From Paulownia fortunei (lineage: Eukaryota > Streptophyta > Magnoliopsida > Lamiales > Paulowniaceae): a stretch of 64,000 bases of DNA. The position numbers and the translations under genes were made by a program. The stretch is taken from contig CM033122.1 of assembly GCA_019321725.1 (NCBI GenBank), positions 17,200,274 through 17,264,273 of the forward strand, in the 5' to 3' direction. The notes below the pieces were generated by a model. That model did no database searches and had not been told where the DNA came from. It saw nothing but the letters and a program-made list of their open reading frames with translations. How positions within the stretch are numbered: position 1 is the first letter of the stretch; the number at the start of each line of letters is the position of its first letter. This document shows positions 23,252 to 35,763 of the stretch, in pieces.

Positions 23252-25459
23252 TATGATTTTGTGAACGCAAGTGAACTTTATTGTAGACAAGTAATAAAGT
23301 GATGAATAAGTATCGATCCCATGAGGATTGTTGAATTATTAAGTACCGAAATTATATTAACTCTACTTTTATTTGAATAAACGCAAGAATATGTTTTTGA
23401 TTACAAACTAAAATTCACTAAACTAAACAAGTAATCAAAATTTATTAATGATGAAATTCAAAAACCTAAAAGTCTAGGGTTATGATTTCACCATAATTAA
23501 TTTGGATTGAATAATTTATCTCATCAATTTTAATTATTTCTTAAGTGATAGTTGTGAATCCCTAAATTATCCACTAGCCTCTCCCAAGGTCTAACGAAAA
23601 TATCATCAATTGCTAACCCAATATATTCCTATATGAATTACAACAATTAATGATTTATTAGGTTCTATGGATCTCAAACAAGACTACACAAATCATGCAA
23701 ATATATTCCTATCTCACATATAATTTATGATTTTCTACACATAGGACTAGACAGATATATTACCTCTCGGGTCAATATGATTAACAAATCATTCAATTAG
23801 TGGCAAAGTAATTGAAAGCATTAAAAATAATGTAGAAAAATCAATTTGAAAAATAAATCAAGAATTGAATTGATACAAATATTCAAAATATCTTAATTAG
23901 ATTACATCACAACCCTAGAAAAAGAAATTAGTTCATGGTGAAAATGAAAGGTAATTAACAATATTCATACATATAATCATAGAGGAAGAAGAAAATAAAA
24001 TAGAACTTGGAAGATGATGATTTTTTCCCTTGTAGATGTCTTCTTCTCAAATCTTGAAAGAAATCTCTCCCTTCTTCTCTTCTTCCTTCTTATTTCTTGA
24101 CATGTTTTTCTTCTCTCCTCCGCCAAAACCTGATTTGGAGCTCTTGGAATCCCTCAAAATAGATGGGAGATGCCCTAAAGAGAGTAAAATACCCATTTAC
24201 CCTTACTTGGCAGCGCCTAGGCGCTAAACTTGCTGCCCAATATCCATTTCTGCAGTGCCTGCAACATCTTTCAACTAATTTTTAACCACTTTCTAGGCCA
24301 AACTGGCTTTTGGTGTCTTCCTACGAATTATATTCCTATCTCTTATCTTTCTATATCTTCATGGATTAGGTCAATATGACATGTTTAAAAATAATTATGC
24401 CTAAAATACCAATATATATCATACTAGAAAGTTTCAATCCAATGTTGAATATTGAACCCAAGTTTTTTCATTGAAATGAAAGGAACTGGATTTCATGGTA
24501 AACATAAACATTGTATATATTTCTATTATGGAGAGAAGAGAAAAGAAGCCAAGAAAGAAGAAGGAAAAAGAAGAAGAAGAAGAATAAGAAGAAGAAGAAG
24601 GAAGAAGAGGAGAGATTTCTTCTAAAATTTGAGAAGAAGACATCTACAAGGAAAAAAACTCATCCTCTTCCAAGTTCTATTTTATTTTCCTCTTTCTTTC
24701 TTTTATTATATTTATGAATTTGTTAATTTATCATTCATTTTCACCATTATGAACTAATTTCTTTTTCTAGGGTTGTGAAGTAATCTAATTAAGATATTTT
24801 GAATATTTGTATCAATTCAATTCTTGATTTATCTTCAAGTTAAGTTTTCTACATGGTTCTTAATGCTTCAATTATTTGACCACTAATTGAATGATTTTCT
24901 AGTCATATTGACCTAGGAGGTGATATATCTATCTAGTTCTATGTGTAGAAAATTATAAATTACATGTAAGATAGGAATATACTTGCATGATTTTGTGTAG
25001 TCTTGTTTGAAATCTATAGAACCTAATGAATTATTGATTATTGTAATTCACATAAGAATATAGTTGGTTAGCAATTGATAATATTTTGGTTAGACCTTGG
25101 GAGAGGATAATGTATAATTTAGGGATTCTTGACTATCATTGGGAATAAATTGACATTGATGAGATGAATTATTCAATTCTAACTAATTGTGGTAAAATCA
25201 TAACCCTAGATCTTTTGAGTTAGTGATTCTTTAAATACTTTTTATTATTAGTTTAGTTCAGTTGGATTTAGTTTATAATCATAAATATATTTTTGCGTTT
25301 ATTCAAATAAAGTTAGAGTTAGCATAATTTTGATACTTAATAATTCAACAGTTCTCGAGGGAACGATACTTATCATCACTTTATTATTTGTATACTCTAA
25401 AACTAATTAAAAAGTTAAGAAAATGATACTCAATTAATGGGTATAAAATCTACTCATCG
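23252..25459 (-). mobile_element. gypsy LTR (3' LTR of deleted element) with inverted duplication
   Basis: It starts like the partner LTR at 28623 (tatgattttgtgaacgcaag against tgtgaattttgtgaatgtaag) and follows it to about 24526. From 24527 to 25390 comes an inverted copy of 23285-24125. Only then does the LTR end appear (actctaaaactaat..gggtataaaat, 25391-25459). The two arms are each about 860 bases with clear but imperfect complementarity, separated by about 400 bases. The arm borders contain GAA/TTC-rich runs. Confidence 0.7.
24535..24620 (+). repeat. GAA-rich simple repeat
   Basis: Plus strand is almost pure purine with repeated gaagaa units. It is the reverse counterpart of the CTT-rich run at 24060-24120. 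Confidence 0.85.
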
Positions 25460-26950
25460 AATAGCCCCAAACTTAACATTTTGCTAGTCATCGAGCAAAG
25501 GAAAAAATAAAACAAGTAAAATAACAAGTGATAATGAAACCTACTAACCAAATGTGTTTTGAAAATCATTGTGAGTTTATAATTTAAGAAAATCTCAAAA
25601 TATCATCAAAATGCATGATTTTAACTCAAGTGCCAAATTCATCCATCTTTGAATCCTTTAAGTGTGTGTGTGTCTAGCCTCTTACATCTAACTCTTCGCC
25701 ACTTGGATTGGTTTATACAAACTCACAACCAAATTATTGATCTCTTATTTATGTGATTTTTAACTCCATATGCTTTCTTTTCATGTCATTCTGCACTAAT
25801 GTAGACTAACGCAACATCGAGGATCATTAGGACTTCAAAAGCTTATAACGTGTGGCTTGGGTAATGGTAGAATAAAAGACAATATAGTGGCTCAAGTTAC
25901 TCATAGCATATAACTATTCTAGACCCTTGTTGATGAGCACCTCCATATCATCGTCTCATACCTTCACGAACCTTTCATCTCTTGATTTATCACACCACTT
26001 TATTCACTGAACTCCCTTCATTTTTTTTCACATTTTTTGAAGTGCTACACCCCCAAACTTATTTTATTTTATAAATAATGGGTGTTGTACTTTTTTTTCA
26101 TATTTCTTTACATTTTGTTTTTGGAATTTTTGTATAAATCGCCACATCTCTTTTGTCATTTTTTTAAAATTAATTTCAATACTGAAAATGATGTTACTAG
26201 AATAGCAATAAGCTAAGTGTGGGGTAATATGTAAGATAAAAAAATTTCAATTATTTGGCTGAGATTAATTTTTGTAGGGTAATAGAGAAAATGGCTCAAT
26301 AGGCTCAACAGGGGATATAATGGATTAAACATCATAAATAAGATAGTTTAAAAAACTCAAACGGTCCAAAAATAGCCTAAATTACTTCCCTAATGTTATG
26401 TAGCCTAAGATTTTACCTCGAGTGACAATCAAACAAGTTCTAGAATTATATGAGATCACAAAAAAGTATCGAGTTCACATAAACTTTCTCTAATCAAGCA
26501 AAAAAATTAAAAGTTCAAGGCTATGTGCTCCATATGTTAAAGAATTACAAGAAAGGTAAAAATATTGCAAGAGTCAAACACATACATAAACCCAACATTC
26601 ATCAATTTCCAAAAGCTATAAACAAATAAGATCAAAAGAAACACATACAACCACCCCAACTTAAAACTAACATTGTCCTCAATGTTAAACAAAGCAAGAT
26701 AAGGCATAGAAGAATGATGAACGTGCATTCTTTAGTTGGTGGCATATCACTCATTATTTTACAAATCCTTCCCTAAACTTGAGTTGGATCTTGAAATGAA
26801 AAAAAAGTCATCAAACTAAAAGAAAAAAATGAATATAAAACAAAAAAACTACTTAATAAAAATAAAAGAAAATTTTAAACACTTGGGTTGCCTCCCAAGA
26901 GGCACTTATTTTATAGTCTTCAACTGGGCTTCTTTTTGGCTCAACTAAGG
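25460..26950 (-). other. gypsy 3' non-coding interior
   Basis: Directly after the LTR the minus strand has a polypurine tract (gttaagtttggggctatt, 25460-25478). The rest has no coding frame. It holds T-rich runs and the phrase accaccccaacttaaaactaacattgtcctcaatg, shared with the 3' interior of the other gypsy elements. The whole pol region expected between here and the protease is missing. Confidence 0.55.
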
Positions 26951-26951
26951 T

Positions 26952-27290
26952 CTAAAAATATGTGTTTCTCATGCTATGCCTTTGTATGCTCCAGAAGTAT
27001 AGTTGATCCCCAAAGATAAGCATAGTGAGCATAATCTGCATGGGATCAAGTGTCTTTTTCACATTGTTGAGTGTATGCTCGGTGACCAATAATGGTTGTC
27101 CTTGTGTGAGAGAGTTGTTTTTATCCTTTTTAATGTCAAGGATGATAAAATCTATATGGATAATAGATTTGTCAATATCCTTAAGTACACCTTCATTTTC
27201 CACCATAAAATGCTTTAATGAGCAATCTGCCAATTTGTGCTCCTTCAATTCATGCTTGTGCAATGAGATGCCCGTATTATCCTCCACAAC
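26952..27290 (-). pseudogene. degenerate gypsy aspartic protease region
   Basis: Minus strand 27287-26952. LADCSLKHFM, HIDFIILDIKKDKNN and LTQGQPLLVTEHTLNN parallel the protease C-terminal half of the neighbouring elements (LADRSIKVPKG.., DFIVLDIE, ILGRPFLAT). The active-site D-L-G-A segment is not present in this frame. Confidence 0.6.
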
Positions 27291-27422
27291 ATTTGATATA
27301 AGCTTGTTATTCTATATAAGATGAGGATAACAAACTCCGAGTGATGGCTCTTGAGATGGGCTAGGTTGAACATTTTCTTGGTCTTCTCCATTCTTCACTA
27401 GAGGTATTTGTGTTGATATCTC

Positions 27423-28060
27423 TTATTCACCCTTGATCAGTTTTTCAACCCACAAGAAAGTTTCAAACTCTTCACCGCTTCTCAAAATAACATCACAATA
27501 TTCTTCCCCCACTCCATTTGCCTTAGGAGTGTAAGACAACTTGTCTTTTTGTCTTGTTGGAAATAAGTTATCCATCTCACTAATTTGGATCTTTGAGTTT
27601 TGAAATTGTGATGATGGATTTAGGACATCGGTTGTAGCTTCCAACATGAATTGGCTTTGAGTGTTTGCTAATTGAGTCATTACTTCTTCAAGACTAAAAT
27701 TCTTCTCTTGTAATGGATTATTAAGTTTAATTTGCAATAAGATTTGGTTGGTAGTCCTTTCGAATTGAGTTAATGATCATCAAGGCTTTGTTGGAAACAA
27801 GTTATCCATCTCACTAATTTGGATCTCTGAGTTTTGAAATTGTGATGATGGATTTTGGACATCAGTTTTAGCTTCCAACATAAATTGGCTCTGAGTGTTT
27901 GCTAATTGACTCATTACTTCTTCAAGACTAAACTTGTTCTCTTGTAATGGATTACTATGTTTAGTTTGCAGTAAGATTTGATTGGTTGTCCTTTTGAATT
28001 ATGCTAATGCTTCTTCAAGGCTTAGCTTATTCTTTAATGGTGGGTAAATAGGTACATGCC
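27423..28060 (-). pseudogene. gypsy gag C-terminal part with internal duplication
   Basis: Minus strand 27737-27423 reads NNPLQEKNFSLEEVMTQLAN then QISEMDNLFPTRQK and later VILRSGEE, the usual Gag segment before the protease of this gypsy group. A second copy of the coiled segment lies at about 27790-28004. Gag N-terminal domains are not recognisable up to the PBS. Confidence 0.65.
27562..28004. repeat. tandem duplication of about 210 bases inside gag
   Basis: 27562-27770 and 27790-28000 repeat one another almost base for base (both with gttatccatctcactaattt, gaaattgtgatgatgga and ttacttcttcaagacta). The two units are separated by about 20 bases. Confidence 0.85.
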
Positions 28061-28599
28061 ACATCATATTCTATTCATTTCTCCATGAGACATTAGAATG
28101 ATTTGGCCATCCCTAATTATAAGTGTTGGAAAAAGGATAATTTTGCAGTTGGTTGTAATTCCACTCATATTCAGCATGCTCAATATATGGTGGCTCAAAT
28201 TGATTGCTCTCTTAGTATTATGTTCTTGTACGAAAACCACCATACGACTCACGTACCTTGAATGATGAATGAATAGTATTTGTTGCAAAAAATTTCTTCT
28301 CCTTGTTAGAATTACTTAAGCAATAAACATATTAATGACATATACTCAATTAATCCCAAATGTATGAGTTGAAGCTTGATTTGTCATGTCACATTCACTT
28401 GGTCAATAGTATGAATTATATGCCATCTCATCTACCACTTTCTGCTCATCTCACACACACAAGAAACACCTGTGTGATAAATAAGGATACACTCAAACAA
28501 TAAAATAAAAATAAAAATAAGATATATATATATATATACCAGAAAAATTCAAATTAAAATTAGAGTTACTTAGTATCGATATTAACAAAATAAAATAGT

Positions 28600-28616
28600 C
28601 CCCGACAATAATGCCA
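28600..28616 (-). promoter_or_regulatory. primer binding site of minus-strand gypsy element
   Basis: Minus strand TGGCATTATTGTCGGGG six bases inside the right LTR border. It resembles the canonical TGGCGCCGTTGCCGGGG seen in this gypsy group, with several substitutions. Confidence 0.7.
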
Positions 28617-28622
28617 AAAACT

Positions 28623-30159
28623 TGTGAATTTTGTGAATGTAAGTGCACATTATCATAGATAAGTAATAAAGTGATGAATAAGTATTGAATTATTAAGTAT
28701 CGAAATTATGTTAACTCTAATTTTATTTGAATAAACGCAAGCATGTGTTTTTTATTACAATCTAAAATTCACTAAACTAAACTAGTAATAAAAATTTATT
28801 AATGATGAAAATCAAAAACTTAAAAGCCTAGGATTATGATTTATCATAATCAGTTTGAATTAAATAATTTATCTCATCAATCTCAATTTATTTTTCAAGA
28901 GATAGTCGAGCATTCCTAAATTATCCACTAGCCTCTCCCGAGGTCTAACGAAAATAACATCAATTGCTAACCTACTATATTCCTATGTGAATTACAACAA
29001 TCAACAATTCATTAGATTTTGTGGATCTCAAATAAGATTACACAAATCATGTAAGTATATTCTTATTACATATGCAATTTATGATTTTTTACACATAAAA
29101 CTATATAGATATATCACCTCCTGGGTTAATATGATTAGCAAATCATTCAATAAGTGGCCAAATAATTGAAAGTATTAAGAACAATGTAGAAAACTCAATT
29201 TGAAAAATAAATCAAGAATTGAATTGATACAAATATTCAAACATATTAATTAGATTACATCACAACCCTATAAAAAAAATTAGTTCATGGTGAAAATAAA
29301 AGATAATTAACAATATTCATACATATAATCAAAGAGGAAGAGGAAAATAAAATAGAATATAGAAGAGGATGAGTTTCTTCCCTTGTATATGTCTTTTTCT
29401 CAAATGTTGGAAGAAATCTCTCCCTTCTTCCTTCTTTTTCTTCTCTTCTTCCTTCTTCTTTCTTGATTTGTTTTCTCTTCTCTTCTCTCCCAAAACCTGA
29501 TTTGGAAGCTCTTGGAATCCCTCAAAATAGATGAGAGATGCCCTAAAGATGGAAAAATTCCTATTTTGCCCTTACTTGTCCACCTAGCAGCGCCTAGGCA
29601 TTGCACTTGCTGCCTAAGATCCATTTTTGCAATGCTTGTATCCTTTTTCAACTGATTCTTAACCACTTTGTAGGCTAAAATGGCTTTTGTTGTCTTCATA
29701 CGAATTCTAGTCCTATATTTACCTTTCTATATCTTCATGAATCAACTCAATATGATATGTGTAAAGAGAGTTATTCCTAAAATACCAAAATGTGTTGTAC
29801 CAAAAAGTTTCAGTTCAGTGTTGAATATTGAACCCAATTTTTCTCATTGAAATAAAAGAAATTAGATTTTATGGTAAACATAAACAGATGTATATATATC
29901 TCTTGGCTTCCCAATGGATCAAGAATCAAGTCAATATGATATTAGAGCATATGATTAAAATACAAATACTGCTATCAGTAGCAGCATAGTGTGGATTTTT
30001 TCAAAATTTCAACCAAGTTTGTTCTTTCCATTTTCTTCTCATTTTGCCATTATCTAAAATATTTCAAACTAAATGCATAAAAAGTAACATAAACACTCTA
30101 AAACTAATAAAAAAGTTAAGCAAATGATACTCAATTAATGGGTATAAAATAACTCACCA
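28623..30159 (-). mobile_element. gypsy 5' LTR of deleted minus-strand element
   Basis: Full-length LTR of 1537 bases, in plus orientation from TGTGAATTTTGTG next to the PBS to ..ATAACTCACCA at 30159. It matches the left LTR (23252-24526 plus 25391-25459) along its length. It lacks the inverted duplication, so it shows the ancestral LTR form. Beyond it a plus-strand LTR of another family resumes. Confidence 0.75.
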
Positions 30160-30631
30160 AGAAGCTTATGAAACCTTTGAAGTTTTGAAGAAGAATTCAT
30201 TGAACTTTTATAGATTTTTAGTCTTGAACACTTATAGAGATATTGAAATTCATGTTGGAACTCATAGTCAATTCGGTGCTCAAGAGAGAAAATTGATGAG
30301 CTTAGAAATTCTGGACTTATATGTATTGTTGGCTTGAAGTGGTATATTTTGGAAGAAAGAACAAAGGCAGAAATTAGGTGAACCATTCATATAGAATTTC
30401 TTCTCATAATGTGTTTGTTGTATTGCTTCTAAGAACTCCACTCTTGCCATATTTTTTATCTTATTCTACTTTGTTAATCATCACTCAATTTTCTAGATAA
30501 AATTGGGACTATTTGAAGTACGGTATTTAATGTAATTTTTTATTACAATCCTTGTGGATACGATACTCAATTCACCATTTTATTAAAACTTGACATTGTG
30601 TACTTGTGGTTTGCAAAATATTCTACGAACA
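30160..30631 (+). mobile_element. plus-strand gypsy 5' LTR, piece 3 (3' end)
   Basis: Reverse counterpart of 30890-31370 and 38852-39310: agaagcttatgaaacctttg, aattcggtgctcaagagaga, and gtgtacttgtggtttgcaaaatattctac with LTR end GAACA at 30631. With pieces 21794-22380 and 23100-23251 it makes up most of one LTR. About 0.3-0.4 kb of the middle is not accounted for. Confidence 0.75.
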
Positions 30632-30637
30632 AGTTTT

Positions 30638-30655
30638 TAGTGTCGTTGATAGGGA
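30638..30655 (+). promoter_or_regulatory. primer binding site of plus-strand gypsy element
   Basis: TAGTGTCGTTGATAGGGA, a decayed version of TGGCGCCGTTGCCGGGGA, placed six bases after the LTR end. Confidence 0.7.
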
Positions 30656-30889
30656 TTATTTTGTCATAATTGTATTAATATTGTTATGACTTAGTCTTGA
30701 CTTAGTCTTGATTTTAGTTTAAATTGTTTTACTTTCTTCCCATATTTTGATGTTGTATTTCCATGCATTGGATTATACGTATTTGTATGTATAAGGCTAG
30801 GAGTATTGACTTGGGTTATTTTGATCCAGAAATCGAGTGGACTCATCGAGCTATTAGAGCAGCAAAAAGATTTGACAATCAAACCATGG
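30656..30889 (+). pseudogene. leader and gag N-terminus of plus-strand gypsy element
   Basis: After about 130 bases of leader an open frame begins (ATG 30787, MYKARSIDLGYFDPEIEW). It runs to ACC ATG G at 30889, where another element interrupts it. The same frame phase resumes at ATG 40400 on the far side of the insertion. Confidence 0.65.
30885..30889. repeat. target site duplication CATGG, left copy
   Basis: CATGG directly precedes the LTR start TG at 30890. The same five bases follow the LTR end at 40398. Confidence 0.85.
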
Positions 30890-32429
30890 TGTTCGTGAAT
30901 TATATTGCAAACTGCAAGTACACGGTGTCAAGTTTTAATATAACGGTGAGTTGAGTATCGTATCCACAAAGATTGTAATAAAAAATTGCAGCAAGTATTG
31001 TAGTTCAAATAGTCTCAATGTTATTTAGAAAATCAAGTGATGATTAAACAAAGTAGAATACCAAAATTGCAAAAGACAAGAGTGAGTTCTTAGAAGTAAT
31101 AAAACAAACACCTTATGCGCAATAAATTCTAGAGGAATGACTCACTTAATTATCACTTATGTTCTTCTTTCCAAAAAATATTAATTCAAGTCAACAATAC
31201 ATGTAAGTCAAAAATTCCTAAACTCATCAATTCCCTCTCTCGAGTGCCGAATTGATTATGAATTCTAATATGAATTTCAATATCTCTATAAAAACTCAAG
31301 AATAAAACACTACAAATGTTCAATGAATTCTTCTTCAAAATTTCAAAGGTTTTATAAGCTTCTCAACTCTATGATTCTTAGGTTATATTTCCTCTCTCGA
31401 GTATCAAATCTTATACATCAAACACTCTCAATTAATGGCCTAATAATCAAGATGCAATACTAGACAAGATAACACAAACAAGATGAATAACTTGAACTAA
31501 TAATATTTGGAATTCAAAATATAAGATCAAATAAGGTTACATCATCCTCTAGAAAGAAATGTTTAGTTCATCATGTATGAATAAAACTTCAAGAAATATA
31601 TAAGAAAGAGCATGAAATTGTTAACCAATTTGTAAAATGGAATAAATGGTTTAAACTCTCCGTGTCTCCAAGAATGGCTCTATTTTCTCTCTAAGAATAG
31701 TTCTCTATCCAGTAGCACCTTTCTGTCTAAGAATACTTTCCCATTTCCACAATACATTTGGAGGGTCTTTGGGTTCCTTAAAATTAGATGTGAGAAGCCC
31801 TAAAGAGGGTAAAAAACCCATTTTACCCATTTTATCCATGTGGCAACGTGCAGATGCTGACAGGACAGCTAGGCACAGCTAGGCACTGAACTTTCTGTCT
31901 TCAGCCTCTTTAAATCCATTTTGACCACTTTTTAGCCCAAACTGGCTTTTGGTGTCTTCATACTAATTGTATCACTATGTCTTGGTGTTCCATATGCACT
32001 TGAAGCAACTAAATATGACATCTTTGGAGATCATTATGCTTAAAATACCATGATGTGTCATAGCAGACAATTTCAGCCTGGTGCTGACTCTTGAACTCGG
32101 TTTTTCTCATTGAGATATACAGAATTAGATTTTTTGATAAACATAGAAATTATAAATATATTTTATGGATTTCTAGTGGTTCAAGAATTAATTTTAAATC
32201 ATAATTTAACTAAGAGTTATGACTGAAATATGAAAATCGCCATTAGTAGCACCACAATTTAGATTTTTCAATATTTCAATTAAGTTTTTAGTTTCTTTCC
32301 ATTTTCTTCTCCTTTTATGACCTACAAAATTTCAAACTAAATGCATAAAAAATTAGCAAAAAACACTTGAAAACAAACCAAATGTTAATCGAAAGGTATA
32401 TGAATTGTTGGTATAAAACCAACTTATCA
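30890..32429 (-). mobile_element. 3' LTR of the minus-strand gypsy element
   Basis: 1540 bases. Minus strand starts TGATAAGTTGG and ends ..TCACGAACA. It aligns over its length with 38852-40398. Confidence 0.88.
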
Positions 32430-32445
32430 AATACCCCCAAACTTG
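32430..32445 (-). promoter_or_regulatory. polypurine tract
   Basis: Minus strand caagtttgggggtatt directly before the 3' LTR start; primes plus-strand DNA synthesis. Confidence 0.85.
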
Positions 32446-33663
32446 AAGATTTGCTTGTTCTCAAGTATCAAACATGAAATTTTCAATAAGAACCCCTCTA
32501 TGAATTATGTAACCAAAGTCGAGAAAGATTTTTTTTTTCATATCTCATCTCAAAAGATTGGAAAAAGATACAAAGTTTACATGTTAACATGCACATTGGT
32601 TTCACTTAACTTCATGGTCTTGTGTTTGTCACTGTAAAAGTAGTAGTTTATCATATTTCATTTATCATCCAGATAGGTTTACAAAACCAACTACTCATAT
32701 TCGATCCACTTTTGAAGTGCTTACCAAACTCCATAGGCTTGTTTTTCACACTAGTCTTCATTAATGTAGGTAGATCATAGCATCAAAGATCAAAAAGACT
32801 TCCAAAGCTTGTATTGTGAGGCTTGGGTATGGTGGGAATATATGAAAAATTGTAGCTAAAATTTACTCATTTTACACAATCATACTAGAACCTCTATGAA
32901 TGAACACCAACTTCTTCATCAATCCTTTCATTTTTCTTTATTAAACATCCCATTTTTCTTCTTTTTGATCTTGGATTACCCTCAAACTTTTTTCTTTTAT
33001 TGTATACAACGGGGGTCTATTTGTTTTAGGGAGTTCAAATCATACACTTCAATTCATAATCTTTTCATTTTCATTATTTTTCAATCTTTTCTACCTTTGT
33101 TTTTTGTTTTTTTTAATACAACAATTCATTCAAAAATGATTGTGGGAATGAGATGAAAAAGGGGAGAATATTAGATTTTATTTTTCACAAAGCTTGATAA
33201 TGTGTATAGGGTGTCCAAAGAATTATTTCAATAGGCTCAAGAGGTGACACTGGGGAATAATTCAAGTATAGGTTGGCTTGAAATGTTCAACCGGTCCAAA
33301 AATAGCCTAAATCATTTCCTTAATGCTATGCCACTTAGGATTTCACCTCGACTAGTGATCAAGCAAGTTCTAAAGGTTGGTGGGATCATTTAGGAAATAA
33401 TTAGACCTTATAAATTATCTATAAACAATTAAATATAACTCAACTAACTACTTAGTGCATCAAGATTCACAAAACCTCATAAAGTAAATAAAATCATTTT
33501 TTTTCTTATGTTTAGACATGTAAACAAATGTATATATTCTAATATTCACTTTTTTTTTAACATGCACATTGTTGATCACACATGAAAATAAGAAAAACTA
33601 GCTTGGGTTGCCTCCTAAGAAGCACTTTGTTTAAAGTCTTTAGCTAGAATGAAACCGAATACC
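32446..33663 (-). other. 3' non-coding interior of the gypsy element
   Basis: No coding frame between the integrase stop and the PPT. It holds T-rich runs (near 32530, 33100 and 33550) and the cctagcctaaatcatttcc-type phrases also seen at 26390. Open frames on the plus strand here are AT-driven and match nothing. Confidence 0.55.
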
Positions 33664-34830
33664 TTATGTTGCTTCCCCAAATGGAAGATTATACATCTTC
33701 CAAATTTCATTTTTGTAATAATGTTTCAACCTTTGACCATTGACACGAAATAATGTGTCATTCTTACCTTTGAGCTCAATTGCCTCAAATGGAAATGTCT
33801 TGTTGACAATGAAGGGACAGGACCATCTAGATTTCAATTTTCCTTGAAAAAGTTTTGATGTAAAATTGAAAAAAAACACAAGTTGTTCTGGTTGAAATTC
33901 CCTTCTCAAGATTATTTTGTCATGCCATTGTTTTGTTTTTCTTTATAGATTTTCGCATTTTCATAGGCATCAAGCCTAAATTCCTTCATTTCATTGAGTT
34001 GCAACAATCTTTTTTCTCCAATTGCTTTTGTATCAAAATTTAATTATTGTACAGTCCAATATGCTCTATGTTCTAGCTCAATAGAGAGGTGACAATCATT
34101 TCCATAAACTAATTGATAAGGAGACATATCTACAGGAGTTTTATATGTTGTACGGTATTGCCACAATACATCATCAAGGTTATGTGCCCAATTCTTTCGA
34201 TTAATGCTTACCATTTTCTCAAGGATTTTCTTCACTTTTTGGTTTGAGGTTTCGTCTTGTCCATTTGATTGAGTATGGTATCCAAGAGGTACCTTATGTC
34301 TTACACCATACTTAGCCAAAAGGTTATTAAATATTTTATTACAAAAATGAGAACCTTCATCACTTATAATTGCTCTTGGTGTGCCAAAACAAGTGAAAAT
34401 GTGTTTGTGCAAGAATTTAAGTACTACCTTGGCATCATTAGTAGGAGTGGAAATTGCTTATATCCACTTGGAGACATAATGCACAGCAAACAAAATATAT
34501 GATCGACTATTTGATGGAGAAAATGATCCTATGAAGTCAATCCCTCAAACATCGAAAAGTTCAACTTCCATCATGTCAGTCAAAGGAAGCTCATGGCGTC
34601 TATTTATTGTTCCAGCCTTTTGACACCGGTCACATGTCTACACAAAATCATAACAATCTTTAAACAAAGTTAGTTAATAAACACCAGATTGCAATACCTT
34701 AGAAGTTGTCCTTATAGGTCCAAAATGACCACCACATGGGGATGAATGACAATGCTTGATAATTTTATTTGTTTCCTCCATTGGAATGCATCTCCGAATC
34801 ACAGAATCTGAACACCGTTTGAAAAGTAAA
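33664..34830 (-). pseudogene. gypsy integrase
   Basis: Minus strand. The zinc-binding N-terminal part near 34750-34620 is broken. The core at 34412-34044 reads FGTPRAIISDEGSHFCNKIF with the second catalytic Asp, AKYGVRHKVPLGYHTQSNGQ with the catalytic Glu just after, then NWAHNLDDVLWQYRTTYKTP and SPYQLVYG. The C-terminal domain at 33909-33664 reads LFQGKLKSRWSCPFIV and RVNGQRLKHYY. Stops and shifts separate these blocks. Confidence 0.88.
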
Positions 34831-34838
34831 GTATCATC

Positions 34839-35690
34839 CTATAGATATGATTTCACATAATGTAAGAATTTTTTCTTTCGATGATATGTGAGGTTTGGGG
34901 GCAATAATCTATCTGCAAGATAATTCACAAAATCTGCATACAAAGGTAAATTATCTTTGATTGCTAAAATAAACTCATCTGGGAAATTTTTTTTAATTGG
35001 TCCATCAAAATTTTCATTTTTCTGGTCCAATCTTGATAAGTGATCTGCCACCACATTTTCACTTTCCTTCTTATCTGTGATTCAAGATCAAATTCATGAA
35101 GGAGTATCCACCAGATTAGCCTTGGTTTTGCATCCTTTTTGGCAAATAGGTACCTAATACCAACATGATCGGTATACACTACCACCTTGGTACCTACAAG
35201 ATAAGCATAAATTTTATCAAATGTAAAAATGATGGCTAATAATTCTTTTTTAGTGGTGGTGTAATTTTGTTGAGCATCATCAAGTGTTCGGTTTGCATAG
35301 TAAATGGACTTGAAAATTTTATCTTTTCTTTGTCCTAATATTGCTCTAACCGCATAATCACTAGCATCACACATAAGTTCAAATGATTGGGTCCAATATG
35401 GTACCACCATAATAAGAGATGAAATGAGAGCTTTCTTGATATGATCAAAGGCCTGCAAGCAATCGACATTAAAGTCAAATAGCTTATCTTTTTCCAAAAG
35501 GTTGCACAAAGGTTTTACAATTTTTGAAAAATCTTTAATCAATATTCTATAAAACCTGACATGTACCAAAAGACTATGAATAACTTTCACATTACTTGGT
35601 GGTGGAAATTTTTCAATAGCAATAATTTTTACTCGGTCTACCTCAAGTCCTTTCGTAGGACACTTAGTGACCCAAAACAATACCTTCTTT
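34839..35690 (-). pseudogene. gypsy RT thumb and RNase H
   Basis: Minus strand 35680-34964, one open frame of 238 codons. [20 protein letters not shown] is the RT thumb. [20 protein letters not shown] is the RNase H start with its catalytic Asp, followed by [13 protein letters not shown] (Glu) and [13 protein letters not shown] (Asp). A shift near 35060 moves the frame to [10 protein letters not shown] (35054-34839), the usual RNase H end. Confidence 0.88.
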
Positions 35691-35763
35691 TATCATAAAA
35701 TGACACTTTTCCTAATCTCAAACAAGGTTAGTCTCCTCACATCTCTGCAAAACAAGAGAATGA

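Noticed and set aside
24511..24717. Lys/Glu-rich open frames on both strands
   Set aside because: Produced by the GAA simple repeat in the inverted LTR arm.
32896..33156. Phe-rich 86-codon open frame
   Set aside because: T-rich non-coding interior of the gypsy element; hydrophobicity comes from TTT codons.
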